DNA from: Larkinella punicea
GTDB lineage: Bacteria > Bacteroidota > Bacteroidia > Cytophagales > Spirosomataceae
Assembly (NCBI RefSeq): GCF_003334855.1
Contig: NZ_QOWE01000003.1
Location: forward strand, 310,001 to 374,000
DNA length: 64,000 nucleotides
Reading direction: 5' to 3'
This document shows positions 16,141 to 24,021 of this stretch, piece by piece. Made by a program: the position numbers and the translations under genes. Each line of letters starts with the position of its first letter. Positions within the stretch are counted from its first letter, which is position 1. The notes below the pieces were generated by a model. It ran no database searches and was not told the origin of the DNA. It saw only the letters and a list, made by a program, of their open reading frames with translations.

Positions 16141-17457
16141 ATGCTCCTGACCATAACCATCCTCGGCATTCTTGCCCTCATTGCGCTTATCTCGTTTGTC
16201 CGCCTGCACACCTTCCTGGCCTTTCTGGCGGTTTCATTGGGCGTCGGCCTAGCCCTGGGCCAAAAACCGCTGGAAATTCTGGATTCGATCCAGAAAGGCA
16301 TCGGCGGCACGCTCGGTTCCATCACCGCCATCATTGCCCTGGGCGCGATGCTCGGCAAGCTGGTGGCACAAAGCGGGGCGGCCCAGCGCATTGCTATCAA
16401 ACTCATGGATCTGGTGGGCACCCGCCACGCCCGCTGGGCTTTTCTGGTAACCGGTTTCATTGTCGGGCTGCCGTTGTTTTATTCCGTGGGATTTCTGCTA
16501 CTGGCTCCGCTGGTCATCACGGTTTCGTACCGGTATAAACTCCCCGCGCTCTACATCGGCCTTCCTATGCTGGCGTCATTGTCGGTGACGCAGGGCTACC
16601 TGCCGCCCCATCCGGCTCCGCTGGCAATTCTGCAACAGTTCAACGCCGACATGGGGCTGACGCTTTTTTACGGCATCATCGTTTCCATTCCGGCCATTTT
16701 GATTTCCGGTGCCCTGTTTGGCTCAACGCTGAAACGCTTCACGACCCCGGCCAATCCGGCCTTCATTGCCCCCGACCTGAGTGAAGACCAGATGCCTTCG
16801 GCCACCACCAGTTTCCTGACGGTTTTGCTGCCGATTTTATTGATTGGCCTCAGCACCTTTCTGAATCCGTTGTTGCCGGAAGGCTCGCTGGTTCAGCAAG
16901 TGATTGGTTTTGTGGGCGAACCGGTGGTGAGCATGTTCCTGTCGGTGCTGGTGGCGACTTATACGCTGGGGCTTCGGCGGGGGAAAACCATGCCGGAAGT
17001 GACCGGACTGTTTGGCGAAGCGGTCAAGGATGTGGCGATGCTTTTCCTGATTTTTGGCGGGGCCGGGGCCTTGAAACAGGTGTTGACCGACGGCGGGGTA
17101 AGCCAGTCCATTGCCGGAATGATGGAAAATTCGACCTTGCATCCCTTCGTGCTGGCCTGGGGCATGGCCGCGCTGATTCGGGTTTGCACCGGCTCGTCGA
17201 CGGTTTCGGGCATTACGACGGCCGGTTTTGTCGCGCCGATGCTGGCGGCTACGGGCGTGGAGCCTAACCTAATGGTGCTGAGCATCGGGGCTGGTAGCAT
17301 GATGTTTTCCCACGTCAACGACACCGGTTTCTGGCTGTTTCGCGAATATTTCCAGTTGTCGATGGCCGATACGCTCAAAACCTGGTCGGTAATGGAAACG
17401 CTGGTGTCGATTACCGGTTTGGCGGGGGTGATGGCTCTGAATCTGATTCTTGGCTAG
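16141..17457 (+). CDS. GntP-family gluconate:H+ symporter
   Basis: The protein (438 residues from ATG at 16141; an in-frame TTG at 16135 is possible) is almost wholly hydrophobic, with about 12 helices. GntP-family signatures include GIGGTLGSITAIIALGAMLGKL, LVGTRHARWAFLVTGFIVGLPLFY, LPPHPAPLAI and the C-terminal TGSSTVSGITTAGFVAP and SHVNDTGFWLFREYF. The family imports gluconate and related aldonates with protons across the inner membrane. It lies 4 kb from the galactonate-type locus but on the far side of the paoABC operon. Its stop faces the paoC stop 13 bases away, with no inverted repeat between. Confidence 0.92.
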   Translation: MLLTITILGILALIALISFVRLHTFLAFLAVSLGVGLALGQKPLEILDSIQKGIGGTLGSITAIIALGAMLGKLVAQSGAAQRIAIKLMDLVGTRHARWAFLVTGFIVGLPLFYSVGFLLLAPLVITVSYRYKLPALYIGLPMLASLSVTQGYLPPHPAPLAILQQFNADMGLTLFYGIIVSIPAILISGALFGSTLKRFTTPANPAFIAPDLSEDQMPSATTSFLTVLLPILLIGLSTFLNPLLPEGSLVQQVIGFVGEPVVSMFLSVLVATYTLGLRRGKTMPEVTGLFGEAVKDVAMLFLIFGGAGALKQVLTDGGVSQSIAGMMENSTLHPFVLAWGMAALIRVCTGSSTVSGITTAGFVAPMLAATGVEPNLMVLSIGAGSMMFSHVNDTGFWLFREYFQLSMADTLKTWSVMETLVSITGLAGVMALNLILG

Positions 17458-17470
17458 AAACTTTTGCCGT

Positions 17471-19720
17471 TCAGACCAGCTTGTCCACGGTAATCGGCAG
17501 TTCCCGAACCCGTTTTCCCGTGGCATGAAAAACCGCATTGGCCACCGCAGCGGCCACGCCAACGATTGCGATTTCGCCCAGCCCTTTCGCACCGATCGGG
17601 TTGACGTGGACATCGGGCTGATCCACAAAAAAGACTTCAATTTGCGGAATATCGGCGTGAACCGGGATGTGGTAGCTGGCAAAATCGCTGGTTACATAGC
17701 GGCCATACCGGTGGTCCATCACGGATTCTTCCATCAACGCCATACCTATTCCGCCCACGACGCCCCCGATGGACTGGCTGCGGGCGGTTTTGTAGTTGAT
17801 GATTTTGCCGACATCAGCGCAGGTTACCACCCGTTTGACGCGCACCTCACCGGTGACCGGACTCACGTGAACCTCCACGAAATGACAGCCAAACGAATAC
17901 ATAGAATACTGATCCCGCTCCGGCCCCGATTTTGATTCTTCCGTCATTTCCACCTGGGGCAGCTTGTGATACTTCAGAATGTCCGTGTACAAAACGCTTG
18001 ACCGGGACTCGGCATTTGGATAAATCCGGCCATTCTTAATCACGATTTCGTCGGGCCAGGCACTGCTCAGAATGGAACCGGGCATGGATGCGCCCAGAAT
18101 CAGGAGCTTGTTTTTCAGGGCTTTGCAGGCATCGTGAACGGCTGATCCTACGCTGGGAATGGTAGCAGAACCGTTTTGGCCGGGGGCATCGGGCAAACTG
18201 GAATCGCCCAGATCGAAGCGGATTTTTTTGGGACTGACGCCCAGAATTCGGGCGGCAATCTGCGTCATGGCCGTGCCGGTTCCGGGGCCAATGTCCATCG
18301 TCGCACTTTGTATCACCACAGAACCGTCGGCTTGCATAACCGCTTTCGCTTTGGAAGGATGGCGGTGAAAACCGTAGAGGCTGGACGCCATGCCGTAGCC
18401 AACCAGCAGGCCATCGGCTTGCATCGACCGGGGTTCCGGCTTGCGGTTTTTCCAGCCAAACTCCTCAGCGCCAATGCGGTAACATTCCTTCAGCGACTTG
18501 GCCGACCACGGCAGGTTGCGTTCGGGGTCGGCATCGGCGTGGTTCCGCAGCCGCAGTTCCAGCGGGTCGAGTTGGAGGGCAAACGCCAGCTCATCGAGCG
18601 CCGATTCCAGGGCAAACATCCCCGTTGCGTCGCCGGGGCCGCGCATCCAGGTAGGCGTGTTCACATCCAGGTTGAGCAGCCGGTAGCGGGTGGACACATT
18701 GAGACAGGCATACATCGCCCGCGTGGCCAGGATCGTTCGTTCAAGGTGTTCTTCGTAGGCCGAAGTCTGCCCGGTGCCTTCGTGCGTGATGGCCGTCAAA
18801 ATGCCGGTTTTGGTGGCACCCATCGCAATTTTTTGTACGGTAAAAGGGCGGTATCCCACCGAGGTAAACATCAGTTCGCGACCCAAAACCAGTTTGACCG
18901 GCCGTTTGACCTGTTTGGCCGCCAGCACAGCCGCAACCGTGTGGGGCCAGACCCGGATGCCCGAGCCAAAGGCACCGCCGATAAATTGGGCGTTGACTTT
19001 TACCTGTTCGCGCGGTAGTTTAAACGCCTGCGCCAGATTGCCCTGCGCCGATTTAACCCCCTGATTTTTATCGTAAACCGTTAGTTTATCATCGGCTTCC
19101 CAAACCGCGATAATGGCGTGGGGTTCCAGCGGCTGGTGGTGCTGGGTGGGAATGGTGTAGGTGGCTTCCAGCTTGACTTCCGCCGATGGCAGAGCGTCAG
19201 GATCACCCCGGTCGTAATCCTGAAACGGGGACGTTTTGTTCCGCTGCACATTGACCGCAATGGCGGCTGTTGACCGATTGGCGACAAAGTCAGTCTGGTG
19301 TGTTTCAGTCTGGTAATCAATCTCCACCAGCGAAGCCGCGTGCTGGGCCTGCTCGAGCGTTTGGGCCACCACCATTGCGACGGGCTGGCCACTGAAATAG
19401 ATCAATTCATCGTAAAACACCCGAAAAGCCGTGCCGATCGGAGCCCGTTCTGCGGGTTGTTTAACGGGTGGGTAAGCGGGTACGCCGGGCGTATTCTTAT
19501 GGCTGATGACGGCCAGAACGCCCGGTGCTGCTTCCGCCGGTTTGGCGTTGATGTTCGCAATGCGGCCTTTGGCGATGGTGCTGGTAATCAGAACCGCATG
19601 GGCCAGGTTGTCGAACGGGTATTCGGCGGAATAGGTAGCCGCTCCCGTTACTTTCAATCGGCCATCAACGCGGTTGAGCGAAGGTTCCGGTTCGGCAGGA
19701 CGTAGGTGGGCATTTGCCAT
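17471..19720 (-). CDS. paoC: Aldehyde oxidoreductase, molybdenum-cofactor subunit
   Basis: This 749-residue subunit belongs to the xanthine oxidase family. Early NRVDGRLKVTGAATYSAEYPFDN and VLAVISHKNTP mark the aldehyde-oxidase hammerhead domain. The Moco-binding domain shows FIGGAFGSGIRVWPHT and MRGPGDATGMFALESALDELA. The catalytic Glu is in GAKGLGEIAIVGVAAAVANAV near the C-terminus. With the two genes upstream it forms an ABC set like E. coli paoABC, whose product oxidises aromatic aldehydes in the periplasm. It starts 8 bases after the FAD subunit stop. No signal peptide is seen, consistent with export piggybacked on the Tat signal of the small subunit. The PaoD-type cofactor-insertion chaperone is not adjacent. 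Confidence 0.92.
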   Translation of the reverse strand: MANAHLRPAEPEPSLNRVDGRLKVTGAATYSAEYPFDNLAHAVLITSTIAKGRIANINAKPAEAAPGVLAVISHKNTPGVPAYPPVKQPAERAPIGTAFRVFYDELIYFSGQPVAMVVAQTLEQAQHAASLVEIDYQTETHQTDFVANRSTAAIAVNVQRNKTSPFQDYDRGDPDALPSAEVKLEATYTIPTQHHQPLEPHAIIAVWEADDKLTVYDKNQGVKSAQGNLAQAFKLPREQVKVNAQFIGGAFGSGIRVWPHTVAAVLAAKQVKRPVKLVLGRELMFTSVGYRPFTVQKIAMGATKTGILTAITHEGTGQTSAYEEHLERTILATRAMYACLNVSTRYRLLNLDVNTPTWMRGPGDATGMFALESALDELAFALQLDPLELRLRNHADADPERNLPWSAKSLKECYRIGAEEFGWKNRKPEPRSMQADGLLVGYGMASSLYGFHRHPSKAKAVMQADGSVVIQSATMDIGPGTGTAMTQIAARILGVSPKKIRFDLGDSSLPDAPGQNGSATIPSVGSAVHDACKALKNKLLILGASMPGSILSSAWPDEIVIKNGRIYPNAESRSSVLYTDILKYHKLPQVEMTEESKSGPERDQYSMYSFGCHFVEVHVSPVTGEVRVKRVVTCADVGKIINYKTARSQSIGGVVGGIGMALMEESVMDHRYGRYVTSDFASYHIPVHADIPQIEVFFVDQPDVHVNPIGAKGLGEIAIVGVAAAVANAVFHATGKRVRELPITVDKLV

Positions 19721-19728
19721 AAAGTTAA

Positions 19729-20727
19729 TCAGGAAAGACCGGCGGCTAGTTTTAATGCCTGAACAATGGCGTTCGGTGCGACTCTCAGTTTGTAGGCATT
19801 GTGTTCAAACGCCCGCGCGCCCTGCATGGCGGCTTCGGCAGCCTGGCGAAAAACCGTTTCAGAAACTGCTTGCCCGGTCAGCATTTTTTCGGCATCGAAC
19901 AACCGCCAGGGTTTGTGCGCTACGCCCCCCATCGACAGGCGGGCGGTTTTGATCCGGTTTTGGTCGATGTCGAGCGCGGCTGCTACCGAGACCAGCGCAA
20001 AGGCGTAGGAAGCCCGGTCGCGCACCTTGAGATAATGGACGTGTTTCTGAAAAACCGCATCGGGAATCTCCACCGCCGTGATCAGTTCACCGTTCGACAG
20101 GGTAGTATCCTGCTCGGGTCGGTTGTTTGGTAATCGGTAAAAATCAGCCATCGGAATTTGACGTTCTCCACGGTGACCCTGCACCAAAACCGTTGCTTCC
20201 AGTGCCGACAAGGCCACACTCAGATCGCTGGGGTGAACGGCAATGCAGCTTTTCGGATCGGGTTTTTCGGGAACCCCAAAGATGGCGTGCATCCGGTTGA
20301 TGCCTCCCAAAGCGCCACAGCCCGAACCGGGAATCCGTTTGTTGCAGGGGAACGCGCGGTCGTAAAAATACGGGCAACGGGTTCGCTGGAGCAGATTACC
20401 GCCCACCGTCGCCATGTTGCGCAACTGACCCGACGCCCCGGCATTGAGGGCCTGTGCCAGCAGCGGATGGCTGGCCAGAACCCGCTTGTGGCTGGCGACC
20501 TCGCTGTTCAGAACCAGTGCCCCAATTCGGAGAAAATCGTCCCGCTTTTCGATCTTTTTCAGCGGTAAGTGGTTGATATCGACTAGTTTTTCCGGAGCCG
20601 CAATACCGTGTTTCATCAGGTCGATGAGGTTGGTACCTCCGGCAATGAACTGCGCTTTCGGATTAGTAGCGACCAGTTCGATGGCTTCCCTGATGGTTGA
20701 AGGTCGGACGTATTCGAAAGCTTTCAT
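19729..20727 (-). CDS. paoB: Aldehyde oxidoreductase, FAD subunit
   Basis: A 332-residue FAD-binding subunit of the xanthine oxidase family. The FAD pyrophosphate loop is AQFIAGGTNLIDLMKHG (about residues 29-45), with ATVGGNLLQRTRCPYFYD after it. A cysteine-rich insertion, CPYFYDRAFPCNKR through GSGCGAL, matches the extra [4Fe-4S]-binding loop known from PaoB and 4-hydroxybenzoyl-CoA reductase beta subunits, which is rare in the wider family. It relays electrons from the 2Fe-2S clusters. Its start overlaps the stop of the small-subunit gene by 4 bases (ATGA), indicating translational coupling. Confidence 0.92.
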   Translation of the reverse strand: MKAFEYVRPSTIREAIELVATNPKAQFIAGGTNLIDLMKHGIAAPEKLVDINHLPLKKIEKRDDFLRIGALVLNSEVASHKRVLASHPLLAQALNAGASGQLRNMATVGGNLLQRTRCPYFYDRAFPCNKRIPGSGCGALGGINRMHAIFGVPEKPDPKSCIAVHPSDLSVALSALEATVLVQGHRGERQIPMADFYRLPNNRPEQDTTLSNGELITAVEIPDAVFQKHVHYLKVRDRASYAFALVSVAAALDIDQNRIKTARLSMGGVAHKPWRLFDAEKMLTGQAVSETVFRQAAEAAMQGARAFEHNAYKLRVAPNAIVQALKLAAGLS

Positions 20728-21377
20728 GCGTTTTGACCACCGGTTTTAACGTCCAGAATGGCCTTCACAATGTTGGGATAGGCTCCACACCGGCAGAGGT
20801 TGCCGCTCATGTATTCCTGAATGTCGGCTTCGGAATTGGCGCGCCCCTCGCGAACGCAACTCACCGCCGACATTAGTTGGCCGGGGGTGCAATAGCCACA
20901 TTGAAAACCGTCGTGTTTGATGAACGCTTCCTGCATCGGATGCAAACGGTCGCCTTTTGCCAGCCCTTCGATGGTGGTTATTTTCCGCCCGTTCTGCATG
21001 ACCGCAAAGCTCAGGCAGGCCAGCACCCGCTGCCCGTCGACATGAACGGTACAGGCTCCGCACTGTCCGAAATCGCACCCTTTCTTGGTGCCGGTCAATC
21101 CGAGTTGTTCGCGCAGCAAGTCGAGGAGGGTGGTTCGCGGATCGGTGGAAAGCCGGTGTTTTTTGCCGTTGATTGAGAGGTTGAAGCTCACTTTTTCGGC
21201 ATTTCCGAAGGGCGCTTCATCAGCATCCGGTTCGGCGGTTTTCAGAAATGAGAGGGGAGAAAGAGTCAGGCCGGCCACCGCCAGCGACTGTTTCAAAAAC
21301 AACCGGCGGTCACTCTGCTCAAAAAAGGTACCATCGTCCGGTTGGGTCAGGTCGTCCGGTTTTTCGTCCGTCATCAA
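20724..21377 (-). CDS. paoA: Aldehyde oxidoreductase, 2Fe-2S subunit with Tat signal
   Basis: A 217-residue protein that opens the operon. An N-terminal twin-arginine signal is present at about residues 28-50 (SDRRLFLKQSLAVAGLTLS), so the assembled complex should be exported folded. The plant-ferredoxin-like domain has CDFGQCGACTVHVDGQRVLAC, and the helical second cluster domain has QCGYCTPGQLMSA and GNLCRCGAYPNI. Both are the standard 2Fe-2S cysteine sets. The order A-B-C is the same as in E. coli. The gene is divergent from the LacI gene, with 172 bases between; no full promoter box was found on this side (TAACTTTA near 21403 is the nearest). Confidence 0.92.
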   Translation of the reverse strand: MMTDEKPDDLTQPDDGTFFEQSDRRLFLKQSLAVAGLTLSPLSFLKTAEPDADEAPFGNAEKVSFNLSINGKKHRLSTDPRTTLLDLLREQLGLTGTKKGCDFGQCGACTVHVDGQRVLACLSFAVMQNGRKITTIEGLAKGDRLHPMQEAFIKHDGFQCGYCTPGQLMSAVSCVREGRANSEADIQEYMSGNLCRCGAYPNIVKAILDVKTGGQNA

Positions 21378-21495
21378 AAACTAAGGTTAAGGGTCGTCAG
21401 GGTAAAGTTAGTTTATAGTGGTCAGATTTGTATTTTCTGACACGGCTGACGTAATTAAATTCAAATAACAAAACTAAATAAAAAAAATATACCAT

Positions 21496-21530
21496 TTTGT
21501 TTTTTGTTTAATCGATTAAACATACATTTG
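21496..21530 (+). promoter_or_regulatory. Promoter of the lacI-type regulator
   Basis: TACATTTG at 21523-21530 is a full -7 match. Two TTTG candidates serve as -33 box: 21496-21499 (23-base spacer) or 21503-21506 (16-base spacer). The LacI operator lies between the boxes, so repressor binding would block RNA polymerase. Confidence 0.6.
21506..21521. promoter_or_regulatory. LacI-family operator, site 1
   Basis: GTTTAATCGATTAAAC is a perfect 16-base palindrome with a central CG, the hallmark of LacI/GalR operators. It lies between the -33 and -7 boxes of the regulator gene. A 14-of-16 match occurs at 22610-22625, just ahead of the first enzyme gene. Confidence 0.75.
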
Positions 21531-21549
21531 AAGCGCCTGACTGCTCCTC

Positions 21550-22587
21550 ATGAACAAGAAGAAAGTTTCCCTGAAAGACATTGCCGAGAAAGCGCAGGTT
21601 TCAACCGCCCTGGTTTCGTATGTTTTGAATGGAAAGGAAAAAGAAAGCCGGGTCGGGCACGAGATCGCCGTTAAAATCAAACAGATTGCCAAAGAACTGA
21701 ATTACCAGCCAAATTACCTGGCAAAAAGTTTGCGGAGTGGAAAAACCCAGACGATTGGGTTGATTATTGCCGATATATCGAACCCGTTTTTTGCCAACAT
21801 CGCCCGCATCGTGGAAGATGAAGCGAAAAAAAACGGGTATACGGTTATCATCGGTAGTTCGGACGAGAAAGCGGAGAAATCCTGGGATCTGATCACGGTT
21901 TTTCTGAACCGGCAGGTGGACGGTTTTATCATCGTCTCGTCGGAAAATTCGGAAGAACAGATTCAGTACCTGATTGAGAAAAACGTTGCTTTTGTCTTGT
22001 TAGACCGGCACTTTCCCACCATTCCTACGCATTTTGTTTCACTGAATAGTTACAAAGCCGCCTTCGATGCGGGCGTTCATTTGATTCAGGGCGGGTATAA
22101 AAACATTGGGCTCATTGCCTATAAATCAAACCTTTTTCACATGCAGGAGCGAATCCGGGGCTATCGGGAGTCGCTGGCGGAAAATGGGATTGTGTTTCAT
22201 CCGGCGTGGCTGAAAGAGGTGGGATTTGATACGATCGACGAGGAAATCAAAATCGGTATCGACGAGATGCTGGCGTCGGCGTTTCCGGTGGATGCCCTGA
22301 TTTTTGCGACTTACCGGCTGGCCGTCACCGGTTTGAAATACATTAACGCGCTGGGATTGAAGGTCCCGGATGATCTGGCCATCGTCAGTTTTGGCCAGGC
22401 CGAAGTGTTTGATCTGTACTATTGCCCGATTACCTACGTCCTGCAACCGATGGAGGAGTTGGGAAAAACCGCCGTTGAAATTTTGATACATCAATTGAAA
22501 GAACCTCATGCTGAAAAAAGACAGATTCTGATGGAGGCTCAACTCATGGCGCGGGATTCGTCCCGATCCAAAGCGGCCATTTCCTGA
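21550..22587 (+). CDS. LacI-family transcriptional regulator of the sugar-acid locus
   Basis: A 345-residue repressor. The N-terminal helix-turn-helix and hinge (KVSLKDIAEKAQVSTALVSY and LNGK) contacts DNA; the hinge region ends near NYLAKSLRSGKTQTIGLI. The effector domain is a periplasmic-binding-protein fold (residues about 62-340) with RIRGYRESLAENGI and DLAIVSFGQAEVFDLYYCP motifs. Operators upstream of this gene and of the following enzyme gene suggest it represses itself and the locus, with a sugar acid or its keto-deoxy product as probable inducer. The ligand is inferred from neighbours only. Confidence 0.92.
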   Translation: MNKKKVSLKDIAEKAQVSTALVSYVLNGKEKESRVGHEIAVKIKQIAKELNYQPNYLAKSLRSGKTQTIGLIIADISNPFFANIARIVEDEAKKNGYTVIIGSSDEKAEKSWDLITVFLNRQVDGFIIVSSENSEEQIQYLIEKNVAFVLLDRHFPTIPTHFVSLNSYKAAFDAGVHLIQGGYKNIGLIAYKSNLFHMQERIRGYRESLAENGIVFHPAWLKEVGFDTIDEEIKIGIDEMLASAFPVDALIFATYRLAVTGLKYINALGLKVPDDLAIVSFGQAEVFDLYYCPITYVLQPMEELGKTAVEILIHQLKEPHAEKRQILMEAQLMARDSSRSKAAIS

Positions 22588-22609
22588 AAATTCATCATTT
22601 TGGAAATTT

Positions 22610-22625
22610 GCTTAATCGTTTAAAC
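22610..22625. promoter_or_regulatory. LacI-family operator, site 2
   Basis: GCTTAATCGTTTAAAC differs from the palindrome at 21506-21521 at two positions only. It lies 35 bases before the ATG of the first enolase-superfamily gene and just after a TTTG (22607-22610) that could be a -33 box; no clear TAnnTTTG box follows. Confidence 0.65.
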
Positions 22626-22659
22626 AGCTATTCCTTACCCTTAATTTTTCTGTTTTTGT

Positions 22660-23901
22660 ATGCAACGAAGACATTTTTTGAAATCTGCGCTGCTGGGTTC
22701 CGGAGCCATTCTGACCGGTATTCCCTTGTTGAGTGAAGCGGCCATTCCCAAACTGAAAATTACCAAAATCCGGTATTATGCGGCCCCCGGCTACAACAAA
22801 CCGCTGTTTAACCAGGCGCGGGGCATTGTCGAGATCGAAACCGACGGCGGTATTATAGGCATCGGTGAAGGTGGTTCGAAAGACATGATCGAGCAGTGTG
22901 CGCAGATGATGATTGGCGAAAATCCGTTCCGCATCGAACACATCTGGCAGAACCTGTACCGGGGTATGTTTTACCCGCCGGGCCGCGAAAAACTGCACGC
23001 CCAGGGTGCGCTCGACATGGCACTTTGGGATCTCAAGGGCAAGGCGCTCGGTGTACCGGTGTATGAGCTGCTCGGCGGTGCGACCCGCGATTACGTCGAA
23101 TGCTACGCCACCGGTTTCCGGGCGTCCAAAGCCACAACGGAAGAAGGTCGTGCGCAGGACTGCATCAAGGCCGGTTTGCGGGCCTACCGGATCGGGCCGA
23201 CGGGCGGAAACGGCACTGAACCGTTCGATTTTTACGATAATGCGAAGAAAACCATCGACTTCTGCAAACGCATCGACGCGGCCGTTGGCGGAGGTGGCAA
23301 ATGGGCTGTCGATCTGCACACCCGGTTCGACACCACCGAAGGCATCAAAATTTGCAAGGCGCTGGAATCGCTGGAACCGTATTTTGTGGAAGACATCGTC
23401 CGGTCGGAAAACCCGGATGTCTACAAAACCGTGCGGGCCATGACCAACGTACCCATTGCCGTGGGCGAACAGTTTGGCGACCGCTGGGACAGCAACACCT
23501 TCATCGAGCAGCACCTGATTGACTACACCCGGTTTACGGTTCCGAATACCGGCGGTATTTCCGAATTCAAAAAACTGGCGTCGATGTGTGAAACCCATTA
23601 CGTGGGTATGATTCCGCATTTTACCGGCCCGTTATCCACCGCCACGCTGGTTCACGTCCTGGGCTCGAGCAGTCCGACGCGCTGCCTGATGGAACTGGGT
23701 GGGGGCGAACCCGAACGACCGCCCTACTTTAACGAAGACTACGTGAATTTTAAAAACGGCAAATTATACCTCAATCCTGAACCGGGGCTGGGCGTCAAAT
23801 TTGACCCAAAAAAAGCAACGTTCGTCCTGGAAGTTTCCGCTAACACGAAGTTTCCGCACCCGATTCTGAAAGCCCCGGATGGCTCCATCCATAACTGGTA
23901 A
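22660..23901 (+). CDS. Tat-exported enolase-superfamily sugar-acid dehydratase or cycloisomerase
   Basis: A 413-residue mandelate-racemase-type enzyme with a twin-arginine signal (MQRRHFLKSALLGSGAIL, cleavage near SEAA). The capping domain starts at KLKITKIRYYAAPG. In the barrel the metal ligands are Asp218 (VDLHTRF), Glu244 (FVEDIV) and Glu270 (VGEQFGD), and the acid-base His is His320 (IPHFTGP). The family removes water from acid sugars, racemises, or cycloisomerises; this copy differs from the dehydratase at 28860 (VED in place of IEEP; GEQ in place of GER), so it should use another substrate. Being first after the operator, it is probably the pathway entry step. An anhydrogalactonate cycloisomerase role is possible but unproven. 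Confidence 0.82.
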   Translation: MQRRHFLKSALLGSGAILTGIPLLSEAAIPKLKITKIRYYAAPGYNKPLFNQARGIVEIETDGGIIGIGEGGSKDMIEQCAQMMIGENPFRIEHIWQNLYRGMFYPPGREKLHAQGALDMALWDLKGKALGVPVYELLGGATRDYVECYATGFRASKATTEEGRAQDCIKAGLRAYRIGPTGGNGTEPFDFYDNAKKTIDFCKRIDAAVGGGGKWAVDLHTRFDTTEGIKICKALESLEPYFVEDIVRSENPDVYKTVRAMTNVPIAVGEQFGDRWDSNTFIEQHLIDYTRFTVPNTGGISEFKKLASMCETHYVGMIPHFTGPLSTATLVHVLGSSSPTRCLMELGGGEPERPPYFNEDYVNFKNGKLYLNPEPGLGVKFDPKKATFVLEVSANTKFPHPILKAPDGSIHNW

Positions 23902-23903
23902 AA

Positions 23904-23992
23904 TTAAGAGTTAAGAGTGATGAGTTAAGAGTTAAAAAGAACGCGTCAGACAACTCTTAACTCATCACTCTTAACTCATCACTCTTAACTCA
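23904..23992. repeat. Inverted repeat (TTAAGAGT words)
   Basis: Arms 23910-23933 and 23952-23975 are 24-base reverse complements, and the right arm repeats the same word (ACTCTTAACTCATC) twice more. It lies between the first dehydratase and susC. The same TTAAGAGTTA word forms the outer flank of the family A copy at 62988-63100. Confidence 0.8.
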
Positions 23993-24021
23993 TTTCCTAC
24001 ACCCTTATCTCTATTCCTGAC

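Noticed and set aside
18176-19018. A 280-codon frame opposite paoC
   Set aside because: Shadow of a strongly conserved gene; no protein-like features.
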